Source of the DNA: Cephaloticoccus capnophilus
GTDB lineage: Bacteria > Verrucomicrobiota > Verrucomicrobiia > Opitutales > Opitutaceae
Length of the DNA: 49,699 nucleotides
Assembly (NCBI RefSeq): GCF_001580045.1
Contig: NZ_LSZP01000005.1
Span: forward strand, 1 to 49,699
Reading direction: 5' to 3'
The notes under the pieces were generated by a model, which searched no databases, was not told where the DNA came from, and saw only the letters and a program-made list of their open reading frames with translations. Shown in pieces: positions 1-7,223 of this stretch. Each line of letters opens with the position of its first letter. The first letter of the stretch is position 1. Made by a program: the position numbers and the translations under genes.

Positions 1-1
1 T

Positions 2-568
2 GAAGACCGAGATCCGCCAGATTCTCATAGGGGTAAGACCGACCCTGACTGGACTACGATTCCTGATCTCGGTAATGTGAATCTTACTAGTAGCAGTAAA
101 TCGGTGTATCTACCTGATTATGTTGCAGTTAGGATTCGTAATCTAAACGTTAGTACAGGGAAAGATGTATTGGCGACTGTGTATTTTGGTAAGCCCCATG
201 CTGATCAGGGGTTATATATTGATAATATTTGGGTAAGTTATACTTCTTTTTTGGAGTTCGATACTAGCGGAGTTAGCTCTTATATAGGAGCCTATGTTTT
301 TACTCGGGTAGATTATGGCTCTATTATTGGTCGGATTGGTTTTTATGATAAAGAGTTGGGAAGGCGTGCGGCTAAGTCTCAATATTGGGGATATGGCTGG
401 TATCGGATTTCTGTCGATAAATATAGAGAGTGGAATCCGCCGATGGTTCCTGAGCCGAGCGCGTATGGCGCGGCCTTATTGGGACTTGGGCTTGGGGCCG
501 TTGTTTTAAATCGACGAAGGGTTAAGAAAGCTCGGACGGGGAGCGCTCTAGGGGCTGTTCCCGTTTGA
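2..568 (+). CDS. PEP-CTERM surface/exported protein, 5' partial
   Basis: The reading frame is open from base 2, so the start lies outside the window; the GTG at 77 is only the first start-like codon inside it. About 188 residues are visible. The C-terminus has the PEP-CTERM sorting layout: a VPEP motif, a Gly/Leu/Ala-rich hydrophobic stretch of about 20 residues, then an RRRVKK basic cluster. In known systems an exosortase removes this tail during export to the envelope or extracellular matrix. No domain is recognised in the rest, which is Tyr/Ser/Val-rich and probably beta-rich. The body is clearly more AT-rich than every other gene here, suggesting transfer or relaxed selection. The last residues (LGAVPV) and the TGA stop are encoded by an S repeat at 550-584. 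Confidence 0.8.
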   Translation, partial: EDRDPPDSHRGKTDPDWTTIPDLGNVNLTSSSKSVYLPDYVAVRIRNLNVSTGKDVLATVYFGKPHADQGLYIDNIWVSYTSFLEFDTSGVSSYIGAYVFTRVDYGSIIGRIGFYDKELGRRAAKSQYWGYGWYRISVDKYREWNPPMVPEPSAYGAALLGLGLGAVVLNRRRVKKARTGSALGAVPV

Positions 569-584
569 AACTCGAGCAGACTCT
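550..584 (+). repeat. S element copy 1 (imperfect palindrome)
   Basis: This is a 35-nt imperfect palindrome containing the family core CTGTTCCCGTTT. It overlaps the end of the PEP-CTERM gene and supplies its TGA stop codon. Related copies lie at 4396, 7143, 7786, 10549, 12855 and 35044. Confidence 0.7.
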
Positions 585-608
585 AATTAGGCTGCCAATC
601 TGCCTCTT

Positions 609-906
609 CCCACTGCGCGTGGTGCGGCAGCGTGTCGCTGCACCCATTTACAGAGCCGCTTGGTTGCCGTGCATGCGCACGGCAGCCAAGCGTTCGGTAG
701 AAAGGAGCTCAAACTTGGAGGCGGGAGTTTACTGGTGATTTTCCCCACTTCGCCCAAACGGGTTATCACTCTACTTACCCCTTTCCTGTCGCAACGCGAC
801 AGGGCGGGTGCTTTCAAATTTGGGAATTGGTTTCGTCGCGAAGCGACGGGGCCAATTCCCAAATTGAACGGAAGCGGTCACTGACCGCCGCACCACGCGT
901 AGTGGG
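609..906 (+). repeat. L element copy A (structured repeat with terminal inverted repeats)
   Basis: The 298-bp element fills most of the 356-bp gap between the convergent PEP-CTERM and purA genes. Its ends, 609-628 and 887-906, are inverted repeats of 20 bp with one mismatch. Inside are, in order: hairpin 1 (arms 627-632 and 636-641, loop TGT), a large hairpin around 653-695, an unstructured-looking core (about 715-777), hairpin 3 (785-805, CCTGTCGC/GCGACAGG), hairpin 4 (about 819-866, GGGAATTGG/CCAATTCCC with an inner CGTCGC/GCGACG hairpin), and hairpin 5 (874-888, GCGGTCA/TGACCGC). Same orientation as copies C and E, opposite to B. No transposase is associated. Its function is unknown; a MITE-like element, a convergent-gene terminator or a structured RNA are all possible. 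Confidence 0.8.
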
Positions 907-924
907 AGTTAAAGTCGCTGTGGC

Positions 925-2457
925 TCAGGCCAGTTTCACCAATTCTGCGGTCGGGGGCAGGTCTTTGATGATTTGGGAAGGTTCGGGGCCGACGCCGAGG
1001 TAGCGTAGGCGGGGGAGGGCGGCGTCTGCGGGGCGGGCGACTCCTTCGTAGGCGACGTCGATCAGTGCGCGTAGCATGGCGGCGGTGTAGCGTTGGGCGT
1101 TGGCGGGCAGTTGGGCGAAGTGGCGGACTTGGGAGATGTCCTCGGCCCAGCCGGGGTAGCGGGTGTAAACGGGGCGCAGGGTTTTACGGATGGCTTCGTT
1201 GCGCGGGACGTGGGCGTAGCGGCGGCCGTTTGCGTCTTCGTAGGCGGTGCAGATTAGCAACTCGTCCGCGCCGGTGAGCGCGTCGATTTTATTAATCATG
1301 AGGTCGGCGAAGCCGCCGTAGCGCAGCGCGTCGCCTTTTTCCACGGCGTCGTACCAGCCGACCATCCGCTGGCGGCCGGTGCTGGTGCCGAACTCAAGTT
1401 TTTTGAGCCGCGCGGCGAGCGGGTGCGCGTCGTCCATTTGGGTGATGAAGGTGTGGGTGCCGACTTTGGTGTCGTAGGCTTTGGCGACGGCGATGGTGTG
1501 CAGGGCTTGCAGCGGGATGCCTGCGCTTTCGAAAAACTCGGGCACGTAGGTGTGCGAGGCGGTGACGTTGGGCGAGTAGCCGTGGCGTTTGTCGAGCCAG
1601 TAGGCTTGCCCAAACTCGCCGATGACGGAGCGGCCGGCAGATTGCTCGCGAAGGATGAGTTCGCGGACTTCGCCGATGTTGGCGGCGAGCGCAGTGCCCG
1701 CTTCCCAGTAAACGCGGGTGAGTTCGTCGAGCTTGAGGGTGAAGGCTTCGGTGCCGCGAAAGCGGGTGAAGTCGAACTCGTCGGGCGTGAAGAGGCCGAG
1801 TGCGAGTGCTTCTTCGTTGGCGCGGGTCTCGGCTGCGGTGAGCGTGTCGAAAAAGGCGGCAAAGCTCGCGGCATCGACGCGGTAGACGTGGCGGATGGTG
1901 TCGAGCGCGCGTTGGGCGCGTTGGGCGAGTTTGCGGGCGAAGTAGTTGGGCCCCGCCAAAAAGTCCGAGTAGGTGATTTGCCACTGGCCGACTTCTTCTT
2001 GGTAGGCAGGGGTGATGCCGCGTCCGGTGGAGCCGCGCGGTTCCTCGCCGAGTGTGTGCGTGCGGTAGTGCTCGGTCGCGAGGTCGAGGAGGCGGTGGCT
2101 GAGGTCGCTGACCATCGTCCGTTCGTCGATGCGCAGCCGGGAGAGGATGGCGTAGCCTTTGTGTTCGAGGGGGCGCGCTTCCCACCAGATTTTACGCGGG
2201 TCGGCGACGACGCCTGCGCCCATGCACAGGTGTGCGACGTCGGGGACGACGACGCCGGCGGGCAAGAGGTTGAGCTTGATGCCGCCTGCGGTGTGACCGG
2301 AGTTGGCCCCGCCGTTGACCTTGAGGACGACAGAGACTTGGGCGGGCGTGCCGCGCAGCTCGTCGGCGACTTCGGGGATGAGGCGGCCTTTACCTTCGTC
2401 GCCAAAGGAGATGCCGACATCGGCGATTAAGCGGCTGGAAAACAGGGAGGAGGACAT
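925..2457 (-). CDS. purA: adenylosuccinate synthase
   Basis: This 510-residue protein would catalyse the GTP-dependent joining of IMP and aspartate, the first committed step to AMP, in the cytoplasm. The signatures are clear: GDEGKG at residues 19-24 (with the catalytic Asp20), GGANSGHT at 49-56 (with the catalytic-type His55) and [10 protein letters not shown] at 143-152 (IMP binding). It is longer than the usual 425-430 residues, and the middle and C-terminal parts are divergent. The ATG at 2457 has a pyrimidine-rich leader and no AGGAGG. The next gene leftwards converges on it across L copy A. guaB, the enzyme of the other IMP branch, lies upstream on the same strand, 228 bp away, so the two branch-point enzymes are neighbours. 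A divergent subfamily member is possible, but the activity looks intact. Confidence 0.9.
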   Translation of the reverse strand: MSSSLFSSRLIADVGISFGDEGKGRLIPEVADELRGTPAQVSVVLKVNGGANSGHTAGGIKLNLLPAGVVVPDVAHLCMGAGVVADPRKIWWEARPLEHKGYAILSRLRIDERTMVSDLSHRLLDLATEHYRTHTLGEEPRGSTGRGITPAYQEEVGQWQITYSDFLAGPNYFARKLAQRAQRALDTIRHVYRVDAASFAAFFDTLTAAETRANEEALALGLFTPDEFDFTRFRGTEAFTLKLDELTRVYWEAGTALAANIGEVRELILREQSAGRSVIGEFGQAYWLDKRHGYSPNVTASHTYVPEFFESAGIPLQALHTIAVAKAYDTKVGTHTFITQMDDAHPLAARLKKLEFGTSTGRQRMVGWYDAVEKGDALRYGGFADLMINKIDALTGADELLICTAYEDANGRRYAHVPRNEAIRKTLRPVYTRYPGWAEDISQVRHFAQLPANAQRYTAAMLRALIDVAYEGVARPADAALPRLRYLGVGPEPSQIIKDLPPTAELVKLA

Positions 2458-2602
2458 GAGCGAGGGAGGAGGGAGCGTGTGTGCGTGTGTAGAAAGGAGA
2501 AGGGGCGTGGGGTGCCGTTTTTAGTGTGTCATGAAGGGGTAACTACGAAGTACGCAGGCGAGCTGTGCAGGAGATAGGGGCGGTGGGCGAAGCGCGAGGG
2601 AC

Positions 2603-2667
2603 GGCCTCAGCCGCCGAGGCTGGCGCAGTCGTCGCCGCCAAGGCTGGCGCACCTGTCGCCCGCCGAG
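2603..2667. repeat. diverged R-element copy, intergenic
   Basis: This stretch between purA and guaB matches, with several differences, the 68-bp R element found inside the thioesterase (7536-7603) and Ppx/GppA (13165-13232) genes. Shared words include AGGCTGGCGCA and GTCGCCGCCAA. Here it is non-coding. Confidence 0.45.
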
Positions 2668-2685
2668 TTTTTGGCGTATAGCGCA

Positions 2686-4356
2686 CTAATTACTGCGGGT
2701 GGAGACCTCGACGACATCGTGCGGGGCGGCTTCTTTTTGTCCGGCGGGGCTCACGCGGACGTAGCGCGCGCGCGCGCGCAGCTGCTCGAGGGTCGCTGCG
2801 CCGAGGTAGCCCATGCCGCTTTGCACGCCGCCGATGAGTGTGGCGAGCGTGTCGTCCACGGAGCCGGAAACCTCCTTGAGGGCCTCGATGCCTTCGGCGG
2901 TCAGTTTGCGTACGGTGTCGGCTTTGTCGTGTCCGTAGCGGGCGGCGGAGCCGGACTTCATCGCTGCGAGCGAGCCCATGCCGCGGTAGCTTTTGTAAAG
3001 TTTACCGCCGATTTCCATGATCTCGCCTGGGGCTTCGCGGCAACCGGCCAACAGGCCACCAAGGATGATGGCGTCGGCGAGCGTGAGGGCTTTGACGATG
3101 TCGCCGGACTTGGTAATGCCGCCATCGGCGATGAGGCGGACGCCGAGTTTGCGGGCGGACTGGGCGGCGAGGTGCAGTGCGGTGAGCTGCGGGATACCGA
3201 CTCCGGCGACGATGCGGGTGGTGCAGATGGAGCCTGGGCCTTGGCCGATTTTTATGGAGCTGGCTCCCGCGCGGGCGAGAAACTCGACTCCGGCCCCACT
3301 GGTGACGTTACCCGCGATGATCGCGAGTTCGGGGAAGGCGTTGCGCACGAGCCGGACGAGTTCGCCGAGGCTTACGGTGTGGGCGTGCGCCGAGGAGAGC
3401 GCGACCGCGTCGATGCCTTCGGCGGCGAGGTTACCGATGTGTTCGAGGATGGCGTCGCGGTCGAGCGAGCCGTCGGGCTTGCGGTGAGGCGAGACGGCGG
3501 CCCCGACGACGAGTCGAAACTGCGCGTCGCGAGCGGGTTTGCGGCGGGCTTTGGCCTCGCTGGTGATTTTCTCGACGTCCGAGCTGGTCACGAGCCCGCG
3601 AAGCTGGTCGCGCGCGTTGACGACGAGCATTTTGTTAATGCCGATGTGGGCGTTGAAAAAGGCATCGGCGGCGGCGATCGGGTCTTGTGCGACGCGCTCC
3701 TCCGCTTCGGTGACGAGTGCGGCGCGCGGTGTCATGACTTCGGCGACGGTTTTTGCACGGTAGCGGTCTTTGACGACGCTACTGGAGAGTAGGCCCGCGA
3801 GTTGGCGGTCGGCGGTGACGACGGGGAAGGTGCTGAAGGTAAACTTGCGCTCCTCAATCATCGCGAGCACGTCGCTAATGGTGTCGGTCGGGGCGACGGT
3901 GATCGGGTCTTGGATGAGCCCGTGGATGTGCCGCTTCACGCGGGCGACTTCCTTCACCTGCTCTTTGGGCGGCATGTTGTAGTGGATGAGCCCGAGCCCG
4001 CCGTTGAGTGCCATGGCGATGGCCATGCGCGACTCGGTCACGGTGTCCATGTCCGAGGAAATAATCGGAATGGGCAGCCGCAGCGATTCAGAGAGGCTGG
4101 TCGCGGTGTCGGCCTCGCGAGGGAGGATTTCAGAGTAAAGCGTCGCGAGAGAAACGTCGTCGTAGGTGAGTGCCGCCGGCTGGTTGGCCTTAAAAAAGGC
4201 GTCTGCCGTGAGGTAAAAGGCGGCGTCCGCAGCGGTCAGCTCTGTAGGGCTCGGGGAGTCGCTCGTGTGCTTCGCTGTGGAGCTGAGCTCGGGGGCGGAT
4301 GAGGGCGTGGCAACCTGTGTCATGAGTGCCGCAATCGGGATAGGGCGAGGCCGCAT
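2686..4356 (-). CDS. guaB: inosine-5'-monophosphate dehydrogenase
   Basis: The 556-residue protein would oxidise IMP to XMP with NAD+, the rate-limiting step to GMP. An IMPDH barrel is interrupted by two CBS domains (about residues 150-265). The catalytic cysteine is Cys378 in GPGSICTTR and the mobile flap is YRGMGS (457-462). The usual NAD-contacting Asp motif D-(S/T)-A-H-G-H is changed to SSAHAH (321-326), an unusual replacement of a near-invariant Asp. The N-terminus has a Ser/Pro/Thr-rich extension. The start is ambiguous: ATG at 4356 or an in-frame ATG at 4323 (MTQVATPSS); neither has a Shine-Dalgarno sequence. It diverges from menC. Confidence 0.87.
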   Translation of the reverse strand: MRPRPIPIAALMTQVATPSSAPELSSTAKHTSDSPSPTELTAADAAFYLTADAFFKANQPAALTYDDVSLATLYSEILPREADTATSLSESLRLPIPIISSDMDTVTESRMAIAMALNGGLGLIHYNMPPKEQVKEVARVKRHIHGLIQDPITVAPTDTISDVLAMIEERKFTFSTFPVVTADRQLAGLLSSSVVKDRYRAKTVAEVMTPRAALVTEAEERVAQDPIAAADAFFNAHIGINKMLVVNARDQLRGLVTSSDVEKITSEAKARRKPARDAQFRLVVGAAVSPHRKPDGSLDRDAILEHIGNLAAEGIDAVALSSAHAHTVSLGELVRLVRNAFPELAIIAGNVTSGAGVEFLARAGASSIKIGQGPGSICTTRIVAGVGIPQLTALHLAAQSARKLGVRLIADGGITKSGDIVKALTLADAIILGGLLAGCREAPGEIMEIGGKLYKSYRGMGSLAAMKSGSAARYGHDKADTVRKLTAEGIEALKEVSGSVDDTLATLIGGVQSGMGYLGAATLEQLRARARYVRVSPAGQKEAAPHDVVEVSTRSN

Positions 4357-4395
4357 CCGTGCAACTGCAAAGAGGGGAAAGGCGCCGTCGCGGCT

Positions 4396-4413
4396 AGGGT
4401 CTGTTCCCGTTTC
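4396..4413 (+). repeat. S element copy 2 (half element)
   Basis: AGGGTCTGTTCCCGTTTC lies in the guaB/menC divergent intergenic region. It is the left arm of the S palindrome. Confidence 0.6.
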
Positions 4414-4495
4414 GCTTTGGGGAGTGCTTGGGGACGTTTCGGCGGCCTTGCCCAGTTTCGGTTTTTTGGATGGGCTGGGGCTTCTTCCACTTTTG

Positions 4496-5650
4496 ATGAA
4501 AGCCCGAGTCGAATATCGCCCTTACTGCGTTCCGTTTCTGCGTCCGGTGCAGACCGCGCATGGAGTGTGGCGAGAGCGTCGAGGCGTGATTGCGCGGTGG
4601 GTGGGCGAGAGGGATGCGGGGCGGGCGGCGACTGGTGCGGTAGCGCGGGCGGCGACCAGTGCAGTGGCGCGGTCGGTGCATTACGCGGAGTCGGCTCCGT
4701 TACCGCATTTATCGGACGCGAAAACGGACGCGTGCAGTCCGTCATTTTCGGTGGCGCCCATGCCCCAAGACACTTCGCCGCGCGAGGTGGCCGCGCTTTT
4801 GCCGGCGGGGCGGTCGGCACTTGAGGCGCTGCGCGCGCGCCAGGCCGAGGGGTTCCGGGTGTTTAAGTGGAAGGTGGGGGTAGCCCGCGATCCTGCCGAG
4901 GAGCTCGATATACTGGAGGAGTTGTGCGCGGAGTTGGGCCAAGCCCGATTGGTGTCTGTGCCGACTAGGCCAAGGGATTTAGAGAGGGGCGAATCTCGCG
5001 AGTCCGCCACAACGCCCGCGGTGGCTCAGCGTCGCTTGAGGCTCGATGCGAATGGCAGTTGGACGCAGCGGATTGCGGAGCAGTGGTTAACGCGTTGCGC
5101 GGAGCCGCGACTTGCGGCGCGAATCGAGTTTATCGAGCAGCCGGTTTGGGACGGCGAGACGGCTGGCGAGCGACCAGGGGGAGTCGCTTATAATGCCCGC
5201 GGTGGCTCAGCGCAGAAACGGCGAGTCGATGACGTGTTGCGCGGGCTGAGTGCGGATTATCCGACGCGGCTTGCGCTCGATGAGTCGGTATCGAGCGATG
5301 GGGAGTTGCGCCGGTGGTTGGGCTGCGGTTGGCAGGGCGTTTATGTGGTTAAGCCGACCTTGCTCGCCGATCCAGCGGCGGTGTTGGGCGAGTTAGCGCG
5401 TGCTGAGGCGCGAGTGGTGTTTTCGAGTGCGCTGGAAACGGCAGTCGGCGCGAAGGCCGCGCTGCGCTGGGCCTTTGCGTGGCAGGGGCAGCAGGGAGAC
5501 GGCGGAGCGGGAGAGCGTTACGCGCTGGGTTTTGGGGTGTATCCGCTTTTCCGCGACGCCGTATTTAACGGCCCGCGGGCGGTGCCGTTTTTGCGTTGGG
5601 AAGATGTCGAGGGAATTGATGAGGAGGGCCTATGGAACGCGCTTTGTTAG
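4496..5650 (+). CDS. menC: o-succinylbenzoate synthase (enolase superfamily)
   Basis: MenC dehydrates SHCHC to o-succinylbenzoate in menaquinone synthesis. From the ATG at 4496 the protein has 384 residues. It keeps the superfamily catalytic set: K124-x-K126 (FKWK), metal ligands Asp184 (LRLDAN), Glu214 (EFIEQP) and Asp262 (LALDES), and Lys286 (VVKP). The frame stays open back to 4265, but that would overlap guaB and begins with unrelated sequence, so 4496 is preferred. The gene is a mosaic: a 24-bp tandem repeat (4622-4645 and 4646-4669), and an identical 18-bp word at 5014-5031 and 5195-5212 read in two different frames. These lie in linkers between catalytic blocks and lengthen the protein. 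It overlaps menE by 19 bp, so the two are co-transcribed. Confidence 0.87.
   Translation: MKARVEYRPYCVPFLRPVQTAHGVWRERRGVIARWVGERDAGRAATGAVARAATSAVARSVHYAESAPLPHLSDAKTDACSPSFSVAPMPQDTSPREVAALLPAGRSALEALRARQAEGFRVFKWKVGVARDPAEELDILEELCAELGQARLVSVPTRPRDLERGESRESATTPAVAQRRLRLDANGSWTQRIAEQWLTRCAEPRLAARIEFIEQPVWDGETAGERPGGVAYNARGGSAQKRRVDDVLRGLSADYPTRLALDESVSSDGELRRWLGCGWQGVYVVKPTLLADPAAVLGELARAEARVVFSSALETAVGAKAALRWAFAWQGQQGDGGAGERYALGFGVYPLFRDAVFNGPRAVPFLRWEDVEGIDEEGLWNALC
4622..4669 (+). repeat. 24-bp tandem duplication inside menC
   Basis: Two 24-bp units encode RAATGAVA and RAATSAVA. The second contains GGCGGCGACCAGTGC (4648-4662), which also occurs at 13170-13184 in the R element of the Ppx/GppA gene, here in the opposite orientation relative to its gene. 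Confidence 0.65.
5014..5212 (+). repeat. 18-bp direct repeat pair in menC, read in two frames
   Basis: GCCCGCGGTGGCTCAGCG occurs at 5014-5031 (read as part of TPAVAQR) and at 5195-5212 (read as ARGGSA). Both copies fall in low-complexity inserts. Confidence 0.75.
5617..5631 (+). promoter_or_regulatory. Shine-Dalgarno of menE within menC
   Basis: A GAGGAGGGCC run ends a few bases before the menE ATG at 5632. It is one of the few canonical ribosome-binding sites in the window and supports translation from inside the menC coding region. Confidence 0.6.
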
Positions 5651-6891
5651 AGAGCGTTTTGCGCGAAACCGGCGTTGCGCAGAAACACGGTGAGACGCTG
5701 TTTCTGTGCGATCCGTATTGGTCGGCGAGCCAAGGGCAGGCTGCCGCGGCCATTGTGGCGACGGGGCGCGGTCGTAGGCCGAGCCGCGTCGCGATTGCGG
5801 ACGAGGGCGCGGGATATTTGCCCGGTTGGCTGGCTATTCCTACCGGCGGGAGCAGTGGCGGGCTCAAGTTTGCGCGTCATGACGAGCGGACGCTGGGCGC
5901 GGCGGTTTTAGGGTTCTGTGCGCACTTTGACGTGGAGCGAGTTAACGCGGTGGATTGCCTGCCTGCTTGGCATGTGAGCGGGCTCATGGCGCGGCTGCGT
6001 TGTGCGGCGACGGGGGGCGTGCATTTGCCTTGGGATTGGAAACGACTGGAGGCGGGCGACTTCCCCAATCTGCCGCCGAGCGCGTGCGAAAACGGCGCCT
6101 CGTCGGGCTTGGCGGGAGGCTGGTTTCTCTCGCTCGTGCCCACGCAGTTGCAGCGGCTGTTAAAACAGGGAGAGCGGGCGCACAAATGGCTGCGCGCGTT
6201 TCACGCGGTCTTTATCGGCGGTGGGCCGCTTTGGCCGAGCTTGGCCGATGAGGCGGCAGCGTCGCAGCTGCCGATAGTTTTGAGTTATGGGATGACGGAG
6301 ACGGGGGCGATGGTCGCCGCGCAGCGGCCGGGCGATTTCGCCGCAGGCGACCGCAGTAGTGGGGTGCCCATGCCGCATGCGCCGGTTTCAATTAACGCCG
6401 AGGGGCTTGTGTGCGTGCGCGGCGATTCGGTGATGCGTGGCTATTTCGGTGTGGAGCCCTGTAATGGGATTTTCACGACGGCGGACTTGGGGCGAGTTGA
6501 TGATGCGGGGCGGCTCCACATCCTTGGGCGGCGCGACGAGGTGGCGATTAGCGGCGGGGAGAAAGTCGGCTTGAGCGAGGTCGATGCGGCCTTGCGTAGT
6601 GCGAAAAACAGCGCAGGGGACACGGTTTTTAAGGATGTCGCGGTGCTTGCGGTGCCCGATGCGGAGTGGGGCGAAGTGCTCGTGGCGTGTTATTTAAACG
6701 CAGATGCGGCCCCGCTTTCGGACGCAGTGATCGCCGCGGCTATGCGTGACCTCGCTCGACACCAGAGGCCGAAGCGGTGGCTGGCGTTTTCGCCCGAAGC
6801 GTGGCCGCGCAATGCCCAGGGAAAACTCAACCGCGCCGCACTCCGCGAAGCGGTCACAGACCTCCACTCCGCGTGGGGCGGCGGTCAGTGA
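5632..6891 (+). CDS. menE: o-succinylbenzoate-CoA ligase-like acyl-CoA synthetase
   Basis: MenE activates o-succinylbenzoate to its CoA ester through an acyl-adenylate. This 419-residue AMP-forming ligase shows the P-loop PTGGSSGGLK (70-79), the SYGMTET adenine/acyl motif (218-224), TADLGRVDDAGRLHILGRRD followed by the ISGGEKV hinge (about 290-313), and the C-terminal lysine in QGKLNR (about 395-400). The start is supported by GAGGAGG just upstream of the ATG at 5632, inside the end of menC. Its N-terminal domain is short for the superfamily, as in many MenE proteins. The last codons (DLHSAWGGGQ) and the TGA lie inside L copy B, so the repeat has supplied the C-terminus and stop. Confidence 0.87.
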   Translation: MERALLESVLRETGVAQKHGETLFLCDPYWSASQGQAAAAIVATGRGRRPSRVAIADEGAGYLPGWLAIPTGGSSGGLKFARHDERTLGAAVLGFCAHFDVERVNAVDCLPAWHVSGLMARLRCAATGGVHLPWDWKRLEAGDFPNLPPSACENGASSGLAGGWFLSLVPTQLQRLLKQGERAHKWLRAFHAVFIGGGPLWPSLADEAAASQLPIVLSYGMTETGAMVAAQRPGDFAAGDRSSGVPMPHAPVSINAEGLVCVRGDSVMRGYFGVEPCNGIFTTADLGRVDDAGRLHILGRRDEVAISGGEKVGLSEVDAALRSAKNSAGDTVFKDVAVLAVPDAEWGEVLVACYLNADAAPLSDAVIAAAMRDLARHQRPKRWLAFSPEAWPRNAQGKLNRAALREAVTDLHSAWGGGQ

Positions 6892-7092
6892 CCGCTTCCG
6901 TTTAATTTGGGATTTCGCATCGCGCTATCGCGCGAAGGCGAAATCCCAAATTTGAAAGCACTCTCCCCTGTCGCGTTGCGACAAGGGGAGTAGAGTGATA
7001 ACCCGTTTGGGCGAGGAGGGTAAAATCACTAATAAACGCCCGCCGCCAATTTTGGGTTCCTTTTCAAAGAGCCGCTTGGCTGCTGTGTCTGA
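6863..7092 (-). repeat. L element copy B (reverse orientation, truncated)
   Basis: The element begins with the terminal repeat at 6863-6882 inside the menE 3' end. Then come, in reverse order relative to copies A and C, hairpin 5 (6881-6895), hairpin 4 (GGGATTTC/GAAATCCC with an inner CGCGC hairpin, about 6908-6953), hairpin 3 (6965-6988), the conserved core (about 6990-7062), and part of the large hairpin. The far end is replaced by a T hairpin and an S element, so no second terminal repeat remains. It separates menE from the thioesterase gene. Confidence 0.75.
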
Positions 7093-7125
7093 CGGGCCGC
7101 CAACGAGCGGCCCGCAAAATAAAAC
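7093..7125 (-). repeat. T element copy 1 (hairpin with conserved flank)
   Basis: An 8-bp stem with a 6-nt loop (7093-7100 and 7107-7114) is followed by CAAAATAAAAC. The same hairpin and flank recur at 21566-21597 in the opposite orientation, with one base pair exchanged G-C for A-T on both arms. Confidence 0.6.
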
Positions 7126-7142
7126 AGCCTGCGGCTGCGCGG

Positions 7143-7169
7143 CTCGCGTTTGAAACGGGAACAGACCCT
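7143..7169 (-). repeat. S element copy 3
   Basis: This 27-nt copy is the complement of the family consensus and contains AAACGGGAACAGACCCT. It lies directly upstream of the thioesterase gene. Confidence 0.65.
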
Positions 7170-7195
7170 CGCTTACGCAGTAAGTCTGGACAGTT

Positions 7196-7220
7196 GAGGA
7201 GGCGGGCCCAAGTCCTCCTC
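7196..7220 (+). promoter_or_regulatory. hairpin pairing GAGGAGG with CCTCCTC before the thioesterase start
   Basis: GAGGAGG (7196-7202) can pair perfectly with CCTCCTC (7214-7220), which ends 3 nt before the ATG at 7224. The only Shine-Dalgarno-like sequence here would be sequestered. If TTG at 7194 were the start the hairpin would be coding. A translational control role is inference. Confidence 0.35.
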
Positions 7221-7223
7221 GGT

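Noticed and set aside
660-884. 74-codon frame inside L copy A, with a similar one at 14862-15086 in copy C
   Set aside because: Not annotated as a gene because the starts differ, hairpins explain the sequence, and copy E breaks the frame; the core is discussed as a finding.
1423-2430. Long plus-strand frame (335 codons) opposite purA
   Set aside because: It is antisense to a clear PurA and reads as Gly/Val/Asp/Ala repeats typical of the complement of GC-rich codons.
2671-3792. Long plus-strand frame (373 codons) opposite guaB
   Set aside because: No domain is recognisable and the opposite strand encodes a full IMPDH.
4265-4495. Upstream extension of menC
   Set aside because: It overlaps guaB, has no family similarity, and the ATG at 4496 begins a typical MenC N-terminus.
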